Below, piece by piece: positions 25,110 to 33,313 of a stretch of 63,979 nucleotides of DNA (position 1 is its first letter; every line of letters starts with the position of its first letter). The DNA is from Plantactinospora endophytica (GTDB lineage: Bacteria; Actinomycetota; Actinomycetes; Mycobacteriales; Micromonosporaceae). A program made the translations under genes and the position numbers. The notes under the pieces were generated by a model. It saw only the letters and a program-made list of their open reading frames with translations, ran no database searches and had not been told where the DNA came from. The DNA is taken from positions 1-63,979 of the forward strand of contig NZ_BONW01000035.1 in the NCBI RefSeq assembly GCF_016862915.1. Direction: 5' to 3'.

Positions 25110-26573
25110 ATGACCGGGTCGGACGAGCGGCTGGCGATCGAGGAGCTGCGTACGCTGTTCCTCTTCGAGTCGCTGGACGCGCAGAAGCTGGACTACATCC
25201 ACGAGCACGGTCGGATACAACGGCTGCCGGCCGGTGCCGACGTCTACGTCGAGGGCGCCGAGGCGAACTGCTTCTTCGTCCTGCTCCACGGCACCGTCTC
25301 GCTGACCCGGCTGGTCCAGGGCGACCGGGTGGAGATCATCCGTACCGAGCAGCGCGGCGCGTACGCCGGGGCGACCCAGCCGTACCTGAACGAGCAGCGG
25401 GTGCAGACGTACCCGAACGGGATGCGGACGATCTCCGACGCCACCTTCTTCGTCCTGCCGGCCGAGGTGATCAGCACCGCCATGCGCCAGTGGTTCCCGA
25501 TGGCGATGCACCTGCTGGACGGCCTCTTCCTCGGCATGCGGACCACCCAGACCGTGGTCGGCGAGCGGGAGCGGCTGCTGGCCCTCGGCTCGCTCTCGGC
25601 CGGGCTGACCCACGAGCTGAACAATCCGGCCGCCGCCGCCGTCCGGGCCACCTCGGTGCTGCGGGACCGGGTCGCCGGAATGCGGCACAAGCTGGCCATG
25701 ATCGCCGACGGCCGGCTGGACGGGGCCCGACTGCAACGGCTGGTCGAACTCCAGGAGGCGGCGGTCAAGAAGGCCGCCTCGGCGCCCGCCCTCTCCCCGC
25801 TGGAGACCAGCGACGCGGAGGACGCCCTCGCCGACTGGCTGGACGAGCACGACGTCACCGCAGGCTGGGACCTCGCCCCGACACTGACCGCCGGTGGCAT
25901 CGACGTGGACTGGCTGGAACAGGTCAGCACGGCGGTCCGCCAGGACGACCTGGAGCCGGCCGTCCGGTGGCTGACCTACACCGTCGAGACCGAGCTGCTG
26001 CTCGGCGAGATCGACGACGCGCTGAGCCGGATCACCGGGCTGGTCGGTGCGGCGAAGCAGTACTCGCAACTGGACCGGGCACCGCACCGGACGGTCGACG
26101 TGCACGACCTGCTCGACGCCACGCTGGCGATGTTCAACACCAAGATCAAGCCTGGCGTACGGGTGGTCCGCGAGTACGACCGCAGCCTGCCGGCGATCCC
26201 GGTCTACGCCGCCGAACTCAACCAGGTCTGGACCAACCTGGTCGACAACGCGCTCTACGCGATCGGCGAGGAGGGCACGTTGACGGTACGCACCGCGCGG
26301 GACGCCGACTCGCTGGTGGTGGAGGTCGTCGACACCGGACCGGGCATTCCGGCCGACGTCCGGTCCCGGATCTTCGAGCCGTTCTTCACCACGAAGCCGA
26401 TCGGCGACGGCACCGGGCTGGGACTGGACATCTCGTACCGGATCGTGGTCAACAAGCACCACGGGGACATCCGGGTCGAGTCCGAGCCGGGGCGTACCAG
26501 TTTCCGGGTCTGCCTGCCGATCGCCGGACCGGAGCCCGAGCCCGGCGCGGTCGACACCGCCGCCCTGTCCTGA
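25110..26573 (+). CDS. cyclic-nucleotide-binding-domain histidine kinase
   Basis: 487-aa soluble sensor kinase. Residues about 10-140 form a cNMP-binding/Crp-type beta-roll (GADVYVEGAEANCFFVLLHG). The H-box is GSLSAGLTHELNNPAAAA, with the phospho-acceptor His in THELNNP. An unusual helical insertion of about 150 residues follows, then the ATPase domain: N-box NQVWTNLVDNALYAI, G1 VVDTGPGIP, F-box IFEPFFTTK and G2 GDGTGLGLDIS. No membrane segment. It probably phosphorylates the receiver of the preceding fusion; the adjacent order and 70-nt gap support that, but it is inference. Whether the roll binds a nucleotide cannot be told from sequence. Confidence 0.87.
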   Translation: MTGSDERLAIEELRTLFLFESLDAQKLDYIHEHGRIQRLPAGADVYVEGAEANCFFVLLHGTVSLTRLVQGDRVEIIRTEQRGAYAGATQPYLNEQRVQTYPNGMRTISDATFFVLPAEVISTAMRQWFPMAMHLLDGLFLGMRTTQTVVGERERLLALGSLSAGLTHELNNPAAAAVRATSVLRDRVAGMRHKLAMIADGRLDGARLQRLVELQEAAVKKAASAPALSPLETSDAEDALADWLDEHDVTAGWDLAPTLTAGGIDVDWLEQVSTAVRQDDLEPAVRWLTYTVETELLLGEIDDALSRITGLVGAAKQYSQLDRAPHRTVDVHDLLDATLAMFNTKIKPGVRVVREYDRSLPAIPVYAAELNQVWTNLVDNALYAIGEEGTLTVRTARDADSLVVEVVDTGPGIPADVRSRIFEPFFTTKPIGDGTGLGLDISYRIVVNKHHGDIRVESEPGRTSFRVCLPIAGPEPEPGAVDTAALS

Positions 26574-26621
26574 GCCGCCGCTGTCCTCTCTCCTGAGCCG
26601 CCGCCCGGGCCTGAGCCGCCG
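26569..26621. repeat. three direct copies of CCTGAGCCGCCG
   Basis: Copies at 26569-26580, 26592-26603 and 26610-26621; the first contains the kinase stop codon. They lie in the 142-bp gap between the convergent kinase and sigma factor genes. Confidence 0.75.
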
Positions 26622-26715
26622 TCGCCTGCTGTGCAGCCCGGTCCTGAGCGGTCGGGTCGCGCTGGGCTGTGCGGCGACGGTGAGCCGTCGTCCGATGGCG
26701 CCGGGCGCGGGTCGG

Positions 26716-27300
26716 TCAGCTTGTCGAGCGGAGTCGGCGGTGGCCGGAGCCGTCGGCCCGCATCGCCGCGACGAGGTCCTCGCGGGCCCGGGCCACCCGG
26801 GACCGGATGGTGCCGACCGGGCAGTCGCAGACCTCGGCCGCCTCGGCGTAGCTCAGCCCGGCCACCTGAGTCGCGACGAACGCCTCGCGGCGGTCCGGCG
26901 GCAGGTCCGCCAGCAGCCGGTCCAACTCCACCGCGCCCTCGAAGCCGGCGCTCCCCCGGGCCAACTCGGCGTCGGCGACGAGCTGCCAGTCCGGCAGCGA
27001 CGCGACCCGGGGACGGCGCATGGCCGTCCGGACGTGGTCCACGCAGGCCCGCCGGGCGATCGCGAGCAGCCAGGTCTTCGCCGAGGAGCGGGCCGCGAAC
27101 CGGGGCAACGCGCGCATCGCCCGCAGGTAGGTCTCCTGGGCGAGATCCTCCGCCTCGCCGGCACCGACCAGGTGCGAGACGAAGCGGTGCACGTCGTGCT
27201 GGGTCGCCCGGATGAAGGCCGCCGCCGCCGTGCGGTCGCCGGCCTTGGCGGCCAGCGCCAACCTGGTGATCTCGTCGTTCTCGACGCCGGGGGGAGGCAT
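26716..27300 (-). CDS. ECF RNA polymerase sigma factor (SigC-like)
   Basis: 194-aa extracytoplasmic-function sigma factor. Region 2 contains AGEAEDLAQETYLRAMRALPRF and KTWLLAIARRACVDHVR. Region 4 contains LPPDRREAFVATQVAGLSYAEAAEVCDCPVGTIRSRVARARE. Architecture and size resemble mycobacterial SigC, but the family assignment is by eye. It is divergent from a zinc-finger membrane protein across 164 bp, an arrangement typical of a sigma/anti-sigma pair. Confidence 0.87.
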   Translation of the reverse strand: MPPPGVENDEITRLALAAKAGDRTAAAAFIRATQHDVHRFVSHLVGAGEAEDLAQETYLRAMRALPRFAARSSAKTWLLAIARRACVDHVRTAMRRPRVASLPDWQLVADAELARGSAGFEGAVELDRLLADLPPDRREAFVATQVAGLSYAEAAEVCDCPVGTIRSRVARAREDLVAAMRADGSGHRRLRSTS

Positions 27301-27428
27301 GCCCCAAAGTTACCCGTACCAGCCCCGACCTCGAATACCCCCGGTGGGCATCTGATCGCCTTCCGGGTCGATCAAGGGGCCGCCGGGGGGCGTCCGAACC
27401 GACTTCGCGTCAGAATGCTTACCCCCGA

Positions 27429-27464
27429 GGGAACCGCCGGCGGTCCGGGGCCGACTATGAACGT
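27429..27464 (+). promoter_or_regulatory. candidate ECF-type promoter for the anti-sigma-like gene
   Basis: GGAACC (27429-27434) resembles ECF -35 elements (core AAC). A GACTAT block at 27453-27458 sits where a -10 would be. The GTG start at 27465 follows within a few bases and has no Shine-Dalgarno sequence, which would mean a leaderless transcript. Low-certainty pattern match. Confidence 0.35.
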
Positions 27465-28223
27465 GTGGGGTGCGAACAGTATCGGGAAGCGCTGTCGGCT
27501 CGACTGGACGGCGAGGAGCATCCGGCCGAGCGCGCGGGGGTGGACCGCCACCTCGCCGGCTGCGCGGACTGCCGGGGCTGGCTGGAGAGCGCGACGGCAC
27601 TGAACAGGCTGGCCCGGACCAGTGTCGTACCGCCGCCGATGGAGATCGACGACGAACTCCTCGCGGTCGCTCCCGGGCCGGGCCGGGCCCGGCTGGCCGG
27701 TACGCTGCGGATCGCGCTCGGTGTGGTGGGCGTCGCCCAGTTCCTGCTCGGCGCGGCCCAGATCGCCGGGATCGGTTCGACCAACCATCCGCACGGCCTC
27801 GAGGTCGTACTCGGTGGCGGGCCCGACCACCTGTGGCACGAGTCCGCCGCCTGGAACGTCGCGCTCGGGGCCGGCTTCGCCTGGATCGCCCTGCGCCGTA
27901 CCCGGCCGTTGGGCCTGCTGCCCACGCTTACCGCGTTCGTCGCCGTGCTGACCCTGCTCTCGGTCAACGACGCGATCGCCGGCCGGGTCGACCCGAACCG
28001 GATCCTCAGCCACGGGTTGATCCTCGCCGGCTACGTGATCATTATCGGGCTGTCCCGGCCGACGTTCGAGTCGGGCGACCCGCCGACCCGGCACGGTGAG
28101 CGGAGTGGGCCGGGCTGGCGGGTCAGGTTCGAGGAGGAGCCGGCGCCCGCGCCGCCACGGCTGCGACTGGTCCGCGCCCGGCCGAACACCGCCCAGGCCC
28201 GCACGGACCGCCGCGCGGCCTGA
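27465..28223 (+). CDS. zinc-finger (zf-HC2) anti-sigma-like membrane protein
   Basis: 252-aa protein. The N-terminal zinc-binding anti-sigma motif is CEQY plus HLAGCADC (H-x3-C-x2-C). Four to five hydrophobic segments follow (for example LRIALGVVGVAQFLLGAAQI and LILAGYVIIIGLS), then a basic cytoplasmic tail. This fits a membrane-anchored ZAS anti-sigma factor that would hold the divergent sigma factor, although the multi-pass region is longer than in simple ZAS proteins and resembles DUF2275/DoxX-like membrane domains. The start is a GTG without a clear ribosome site. Confidence 0.78.
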   Translation: MGCEQYREALSARLDGEEHPAERAGVDRHLAGCADCRGWLESATALNRLARTSVVPPPMEIDDELLAVAPGPGRARLAGTLRIALGVVGVAQFLLGAAQIAGIGSTNHPHGLEVVLGGGPDHLWHESAAWNVALGAGFAWIALRRTRPLGLLPTLTAFVAVLTLLSVNDAIAGRVDPNRILSHGLILAGYVIIIGLSRPTFESGDPPTRHGERSGPGWRVRFEEEPAPAPPRLRLVRARPNTAQARTDRRAA

Positions 28224-28377
28224 ACCGGCGGACCGTCCGGTCCGGCAGCGGTACCCACAGATCCTCCGCCGGGCTACCGGCGACCGCTCTGCCGCGTTAC
28301 TACTGCTCGCCCGCGCTGCTACTGCCCCGCCGGGCGTTTCCGGGAGGAGCCGGCCGGAGCGCGCACCGGTTCCTGGC

Positions 28378-28686
28378 CTACCGGCGACCGCCGTGTGCCG
28401 GGTTCGGGGTGTGCGGGAGCTTGCCGAGTTGCCGCCAGTCGGACTCGGCGACCTGGATGTCGTAGTGCTTCGCCGCCGCCAGGATGTTCGCGAACGCCTG
28501 GTCCCGTTCGGCGTCGCTGACGTCGTGCGTCTGGTCGAACCGGGCGATGGCGTTGCGGACGTGCGACGCGTCGGTGAGCGGCTCCTTGCGCTTGCCCGGG
28601 AAGGCGAACGCGGTGTCCGGCAGTTCCCGGGACTGCTTGCTGCTGATCACGCCGTGCTGGTCGACAGGCTTCCAGGTGATCTTCAT
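28378..28686 (-). CDS. DUF6582 family protein
   Basis: 102-aa protein. The segment RELPDTAFAFPGKRKEPLTD followed by ASHVRNAIARFDQTHDVSDAERD matches a small family common in actinomycetes and their phages (DUF6582), function unknown. In some phage proteins the same motif occurs in capsid or protease-related contexts. The ATG at 28686 is preceded by GGCGAGGAGGAGACG. It appears monocistronic. Confidence 0.7.
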   Translation of the reverse strand: MKITWKPVDQHGVISSKQSRELPDTAFAFPGKRKEPLTDASHVRNAIARFDQTHDVSDAERDQAFANILAAAKHYDIQVAESDWRQLGKLPHTPNPAHGGRR

Positions 28687-29125
28687 CGTCTCCTCCTCGC
28701 CGTTCGTTGCGCCACGACGGCCCGCGCTCCGGCGAGGTCCGCCGCAGGTCACTCCGCCGGTCGGGTCCTCCCCCGCGTTCTCCTGACCCGGCTTTCTCCT
28801 ACCCGCCTTCTCCTACCCGGGCGGCCGGCCGGTAACCCGCGCACCGGCGGCTGCCGACAACGGAGTTGGGCTGACAGATTTTGCAATCTGTCAGCCGTCA
28901 GTCCATACTTGCCGAAGTACGCGCGGCGGGGCGGGTGACCAGCCAGCCTGGAGTCGCCCGTGCCAGCACCTCGCGGAACCAATCGACCTGAACTGGGATT
29001 TCAGCCAGTTCGACCACGACAACAGGAACCGAGAAACCAGGCACCGAGAACCCGGGGAACCGGGCGATCGACAACCGGGAACCGGTCCGACGGGGCTACC
29101 ACGGCGAATCGAACAGGAGCAGAAC
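28687..29125. other. intergenic region with palindrome, no gene seen
   Basis: Separates the divergent DUF6582 and aldo/keto reductase genes. It holds the 28-bp inverted repeat at 28869-28896 and a run of loosely repeated AACCGGG-type words (29030-29100). No coding signal. Confidence 0.5.
28869..28896. promoter_or_regulatory. 12-bp inverted repeat, candidate TetR operator
   Basis: GGCTGACAGATT and AATCTGTCAGCC flank TTGC. The site is AT-rich in the middle and lies upstream of the aldo/keto reductase-tetR operon, where a TetR self-operator would be expected. As RNA it would fold into a stable hairpin, but no upstream gene reads into it, so an operator is the better guess. Confidence 0.55.
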
Positions 29126-30121
29126 ATGGAGAACCGGACACTCGGCAGCAACGGCCCCACCGTCTCGGCCCTCGGCCTCGGCACCATGGGCATGTCCGAC
29201 CTCTACGGCGCGACCGACGAGACGGAGAGCGTCGCGACCATCCACGCGGCCCTGGACGCCGGGGTCACGCTGCTGGACACCGGCGACTTCTACGGGGCCG
29301 GGCACAACGAGATGCTGCTCGGCCGGGCGCTGCGGGACCGGCGGCGTGACCAGGTCACGATCAGCGTCAAGTTCGGCGCGCTGCGCGACCCGGAGGGCGG
29401 CTGGCACGGCAACGACGGCCGTCCCGAGGCGGTACGGAACTTCCTCGCCTACACCCTGCAACGCCTCGGCACCGACTACGTCGACGTGTACCGGCTGGCC
29501 CGGCTCGACCCGTCGGTGCCGGTCGAGGAGACCGTGGGTGCCATCGCCGAGCAGGTGACGGCGGGCCGGGTACGGTACGTCGGACTGTCCGAGGTCGGCG
29601 CGGAGACGCTGCGGCGGGCGCAGGCCGTACACCCGATCAGCGATCTCCAGATCGAGTACTCGCTGCTGTCCCGGACCGTCGAGGCGGCCGTCCTGCCCAC
29701 CTGCCGGGAGTTGGGCATCGGTGTGACGGCGTACGGGGTGCTGTCCCGGGGGCTGCTCAGCGGGCACTGGACCGCCGACCGTCAGCTCTCGCCCGGTGAC
29801 TTCCGGTCGTTCAGCCCCCGGTTCATGGCGGACAACCTGGAGGCGAACCTGCTGCTGGTGGACGCGCTGCGGGAGGTCGCGCAGGCGCGCGGCGCCACCG
29901 TCGCCCAGGTCGCCATCGCCTGGGTACTCAGCCGGGGTACCGACATCGTGCCGCTGGTCGGGGCCCGGCGCCGGGACCGGCTGGCCGAGTCGCTCGGCGC
30001 GCTGGAACTGACCCTCGACGCCGACGACCTGGCCGCGATCGAGCGGGCCGTACCGGTCGGCTCCGCCGCCGGTGCCCGGTACGCGGCCCCCGCGATGGAG
30101 CACCTGGACAGCGAACGGTGA
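29126..30121 (+). CDS. aldo/keto reductase
   Basis: 331-aa NADPH-dependent oxidoreductase with a TIM barrel. The N-terminus LGSNGPTVSALGLGTMGMSD is typical of the YajO/YhdN-like group. The catalytic Asp/Tyr are in LLDTGDFYGAGHNEMLLG, the Lys in SVKFGAL, and the usual catalytic His region is replaced by VYRLARLDP (family norm DLYQLHR-x-D). The cofactor site is DIVPLVGARRRDRL. The His-to-Ala/Arg change at this position is notable. AGGAGCAG precedes the ATG. It is followed after 1 nt by a TetR gene, which probably controls it. Confidence 0.88.
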   Translation: MENRTLGSNGPTVSALGLGTMGMSDLYGATDETESVATIHAALDAGVTLLDTGDFYGAGHNEMLLGRALRDRRRDQVTISVKFGALRDPEGGWHGNDGRPEAVRNFLAYTLQRLGTDYVDVYRLARLDPSVPVEETVGAIAEQVTAGRVRYVGLSEVGAETLRRAQAVHPISDLQIEYSLLSRTVEAAVLPTCRELGIGVTAYGVLSRGLLSGHWTADRQLSPGDFRSFSPRFMADNLEANLLLVDALREVAQARGATVAQVAIAWVLSRGTDIVPLVGARRRDRLAESLGALELTLDADDLAAIERAVPVGSAAGARYAAPAMEHLDSER

Positions 30122-30122
30122 A

Positions 30123-30716
30123 ATGGTGCCCATGGCCGACACGACGCTGACTCCGGAACGGATCCTCGAAGCGGCGGAGGAGGTCCTCCGCCGCTTCGGT
30201 CCGGGCAAGGCGACCGTGGTGGACGTCGCCCGGGTGCTGGGCGTCAGCCACGGCAGCGTCTACCGGCACTTCGCCAGCAAGACCGCACTGCGCGAGGCGG
30301 TCGCCGACCGCTGGCTGGACCGGGTGCACGCGGACCTGCCGGCGGTGACGGCCGGTACGGCGCCCGCAGCGGAGCGGCTGCGGTCCTGGCTGCACACGCT
30401 GCACGGCACGAAACGCGCCACGGCGCTGGACGATCCGGAGCTGTTCGCCACCTACGTCGCGTTGGTCGCGGAGGCGAGTACGGTGATCGCCGCCTCGCTG
30501 GACGGGCTGGTCGCGCAGCTCGCCCGGATCATCGCCGACGGGGTGGAGTCCGGGGAGTTCGCCGTCGACGACGTGCCGCGCAGCGCCCGGGCGGTCTTCT
30601 ACGCCACCGTCCGGTTCCACGATCCGACCCACAGCGCCCAGTGGGCCGACCCGGACATCGAGCAGCAACTCGACGCCGTCTGCGACCTCCTGCTCGACGG
30701 CCTCCGTCCACGTTGA
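30123..30716 (+). CDS. TetR-family transcriptional regulator
   Basis: 197-aa TetR regulator (194 aa if the ATG at 30132 is used). The HTH is ATVVDVARVLGVSHGSVYRHF (about residues 30-50). The all-helical C-terminal half includes VALVAEASTVIAASLDGLV. I use the ATG at 30123 because it follows the reductase stop by 1 nt. The palindrome at 28869 is its likely operator (inference). The 3' end of the gene, including the stop codon, forms the first unit of a tandem repeat array. Confidence 0.85.
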   Translation: MVPMADTTLTPERILEAAEEVLRRFGPGKATVVDVARVLGVSHGSVYRHFASKTALREAVADRWLDRVHADLPAVTAGTAPAAERLRSWLHTLHGTKRATALDDPELFATYVALVAEASTVIAASLDGLVAQLARIIADGVESGEFAVDDVPRSARAVFYATVRFHDPTHSAQWADPDIEQQLDAVCDLLLDGLRPR

Positions 30717-30848
30717 GCGCTCCGCACCAGCCCTGCCCGACGGCCTGCATCAACGTTGAGCGCTCCCGGACCGGCCCTGCCCGACGGTCTGCGCCGACGT
30801 TGAGCACCTCCGCACCGGCCCCGCTCGACGGCCTGCGTCCACGTTGAA
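30689..30848. repeat. 43-44-bp tandem units carrying the tetR 3' end
   Basis: CGTTGAG(A) words recur at 30711, 30754, 30798 and 30842, each preceded by a GACGGCCTGCGTCCA-type sequence. The first unit is the end of tetR with its TGA. The remaining part of 30717-31104 holds the chitinase promoter region and no other gene. Confidence 0.85.
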
Positions 30849-30928
30849 CGCCGTCGGACCGGTCCTCGGCGGCGCGTGCCGCCGGTAGCAGCGTCGTGAG
30901 CAGGTGGTCGGCGGGCGTGAAGGATGCA

Positions 30929-30956
30929 TTGACATTATTAGTTAACTTTCCTAATG
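30929..30956 (+). promoter_or_regulatory. chitinase promoter region with inverted repeat
   Basis: TTGACA at 30929-30934 could be a -35 element. It overlaps an AT-rich inverted repeat, ATTAG-N9-CTAAT (30937-30955), containing GTTAACTTTCC. GTTAACTTTCCTAA-like palindromes are, to my knowledge, common before secreted glycoside hydrolase genes in related actinomycetes. This suggests substrate-dependent repression. The chitinase starts about 150 bp downstream. Confidence 0.45.
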
Positions 30957-31104
30957 TTTCAGCAACTCAGCGACATCGATCCCGATCCCGCTTCGCCCGG
31001 TGCCGGCGCCGGAACTCCGCTGCCGCCGCACCGGCGCTGCGGCGACCCCACCCCCACCCGACGGGATCGAGCCGCCGAGGCGCCTGCGACAGAAGGGAAC
31101 CTCG

Positions 31105-32529
31105 ATGTCACCCACCCTGAGCGCCGAGCGGGTCCGCCCGCCCGGACGCCGCCCCGGCGTCCGGTCCAGGTTGTTCACCGGAGCACTCGCGCTCGTCACC
31201 GCCGCGACCGGGACGGCCATCGCGCTCGCCCCGCTCACCCCCGCCCAGGCCGTCGTCCTGCCCAACAACTTCAAGAGCGTCGGCTACATGCCGAGCTGGG
31301 CCGGCGACGTCAACACCATCCAGTACAACAAGCTGACCCACATCAACTACGCGTTCGTACTGCCGAACGCGAACGGCACCCTGCGGGCCGTGGAGAACCC
31401 GAGCAAGCTCTCCGCGCTGGTGTCCCGGGCGCACGGCAGCAACGTCAAGGTGTCGATCGCGATCGGCGGCTGGAACAACGGCGACGACTCGGCCTTCGAG
31501 GCGCTGGCCGGCAACGCCACCAGCCGGACGACGTTCGTGAACAGCGTGATCAGCTTCGTGACGCAGTACAACCTGGACGGCGTCGACATGGACTGGGAGT
31601 ACCCGGACCCGGGCACCTCGGCCAACAACTTCACCGCGCTGATGCAGCAGCTCAGCGGTCAGCTCCGCAGCCGGGGCAAGCTGCTCACCGCCGCCGTCGT
31701 CTCCGAGGGCGGTACGGTCAACGGCGTACAGCCGGCGGTCTTCGGCTACGTCGACTGGCTGAACATCATGGCGTACGACGGCGGCAGCCCGCACGCCAAC
31801 TACGACTGGTCGATCAACGCGATGAACGGCTGGAAGTCGCGCGGCCTGCCGGCCAGCAAGGCGGTGCTCGGCGTACCCTTCTACAGCCGCCCCGGCTACT
31901 ACACCTACTCGGCACTGGTCGCGATGGACCCGGCCAACGCCAACCGGGACTGCACCACGGCCGGCGGAGCCCAGCAGTGCTACAACGGCATCCCGACGGT
32001 GAAGCGCAAGACCCAGTGGGCGATGGCCAACGCGGGCGGGATGATGAACTGGGAATTGTCCCAGGACACCAACAACGCCACCTCGCTGGTCAGCGCCATC
32101 TACGACACGGTGATGGGCGGCGGCACTCCCCCGCCGACCGGCGGCCGGACCGGCCAGATCACCGGCATCGGCGGTAAGTGCGTCGACGTCGCGGCGGCCT
32201 CCACCGCGAACGGCGCGGCGATCCAGCTCTACGCCTGCAACGGCAGCACCGCCCAGCGGTGGACGGTCGGCACCGACGGCACCCTCCGGGCGCTGGGCAA
32301 GTGCGCCGACATCACCGCCGCGGCGACCACCAACGGCGCCAAGGTGCAGCTCTACGACTGCAACGGTACCGGCGCGCAGGTCTGGCAGGCGCAGGGCAAC
32401 GGCACCCTGCGCAACCCGACCTCGAACAAGTGCCTGGACGCCACCGGCAACAGCTCGGCCGACGGCACCCGGCTGCAGATCTGGGACTGCTTCGGTGGCG
32501 CCAACCAGGTCTGGCGACTGCCAGCCTGA
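31105..32529 (+). CDS. secreted GH18 chitinase with C-terminal ricin-type lectin domain
   Basis: 474-aa exported enzyme. The signal peptide ends APLTPAQA (about residue 50). The GH18 barrel runs from FKSVGYMPSWAG to about residue 345 with the catalytic signature DGVDMDWEYP (Glu is the acid/base) and SIAIGGWNNG. After a GGGTPPPTGG linker, a ricin B-type beta-trefoil (about 355-474) has three QxW-like repeats (AQRWTVG, AQVWQAQ, NQVWRLPA). It should cleave chitin outside the cell, with the lectin domain targeting the substrate. AGAAGGGA precedes the ATG. A strong hairpin follows the stop. Confidence 0.93.
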   Translation: MSPTLSAERVRPPGRRPGVRSRLFTGALALVTAATGTAIALAPLTPAQAVVLPNNFKSVGYMPSWAGDVNTIQYNKLTHINYAFVLPNANGTLRAVENPSKLSALVSRAHGSNVKVSIAIGGWNNGDDSAFEALAGNATSRTTFVNSVISFVTQYNLDGVDMDWEYPDPGTSANNFTALMQQLSGQLRSRGKLLTAAVVSEGGTVNGVQPAVFGYVDWLNIMAYDGGSPHANYDWSINAMNGWKSRGLPASKAVLGVPFYSRPGYYTYSALVAMDPANANRDCTTAGGAQQCYNGIPTVKRKTQWAMANAGGMMNWELSQDTNNATSLVSAIYDTVMGGGTPPPTGGRTGQITGIGGKCVDVAAASTANGAAIQLYACNGSTAQRWTVGTDGTLRALGKCADITAAATTNGAKVQLYDCNGTGAQVWQAQGNGTLRNPTSNKCLDATGNSSADGTRLQIWDCFGGANQVWRLPA

Positions 32530-32542
32530 TCCCGGCACCACG

Positions 32543-32575
32543 TCCGGCCCGGCCGCCACAAGCGGCCGGGCCGGA
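32543..32575. terminator. strong hairpin between convergent genes
   Basis: Perfect 14-bp GC-rich stem (32543-32556 with 32562-32575) and CACAA loop, 13 nt after the chitinase stop. It serves the chitinase and possibly the convergent lipoprotein gene. Confidence 0.82.
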
Positions 32576-32683
32576 CCGCGTTCAACCCGCTCCGGGTACG
32601 GCCACGTCCGATGCCCCCGTACCGGCCGGGCCGGACCGGATTCAACCCGCTTCGGGTACGGCAACGTCCGGTGGCCCCGTACC
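32564..32683. repeat. two 60-bp tandem repeats
   Basis: Units 32564-32623 and 32624-32683 both begin GGCCGGGCCGGACCG and contain TTCAACCCGC(T)CGGGTACGG. The array starts inside the terminator stem, and its second unit encodes the last residues of the convergent lipoprotein. Confidence 0.85.
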
Positions 32684-33289
32684 CGCCGGGTTGGACGGCG
32701 GCACGCTGCCGTGGGCCTGCACCGGCCGCCACACGTTCACCGCCAGCCGCCCGGTGTTGCCGAGGTCGATCCCGCCGCGCGGCGCGACGAGGTGTACCGG
32801 TGCACCGGGCGTCGGCGCGATCTCCAGGTAGCTCGCGTCCGTGGCCGGTTCGGTCGACTCGGTGACGGTGTTGCGCCAGAGCACCCGGGCCCGCGCCACC
32901 TCGCCGGGTTGCAGGATCACCGGCCGGGGTGGCACGTCGTAGCCGTCCGGCGCGCTGACCGGCGCCGACCCGTTGCCGACCGTGACGTCCAGCGCCTGCC
33001 GCTGCTGGTCCAGCACCCGGACCACCGGATAGCCGTCCATCCGGTAGGGGACGGTGCCGCAGTTGCGCAGCTCGATGCCGAGCGCCCGCAACCCGAGGGC
33101 GGGCTCCACCTCACCGGCGGTGATCAGAAAACCGTCCGGACATCCGACCGTCGGCGCCGGATCGGCGGTGTGGGTCGGCTCCGGTACCGGCCGGACCGGG
33201 GTACCGCAGGCGGCGAGCAGCGCCACCGCGCCGAGCAGCGTACCGAGGGGGCGTGCTCGCCCGAGCCGGGACGACGGGGTGCCGGGCAT
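32642..33289 (-). CDS. DUF4232-type lipoprotein
   Basis: 215-aa exported lipoprotein. The signal peptide ends in the lipobox LLAAC (Cys28). The mature domain has the DUF4232 pattern: LGLRALGIELRNCGTVPYRMDGYPVVRVLD, VILQPGEVARARVLW and a late NVWRPV. Two Cys (VGCPDGF and RNCGT) may form a disulfide. Role unknown; such proteins sit on the outer membrane face. The C-terminus is encoded within a 60-bp repeat. Confidence 0.78.
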   Translation of the reverse strand: MPGTPSSRLGRARPLGTLLGAVALLAACGTPVRPVPEPTHTADPAPTVGCPDGFLITAGEVEPALGLRALGIELRNCGTVPYRMDGYPVVRVLDQQRQALDVTVGNGSAPVSAPDGYDVPPRPVILQPGEVARARVLWRNTVTESTEPATDASYLEIAPTPGAPVHLVAPRGGIDLGNTGRLAVNVWRPVQAHGSVPPSNPAGTGPPDVAVPEAG

Positions 33290-33313
33290 GAACGAGTGCC
33301 TTTCCAGAGCCGG

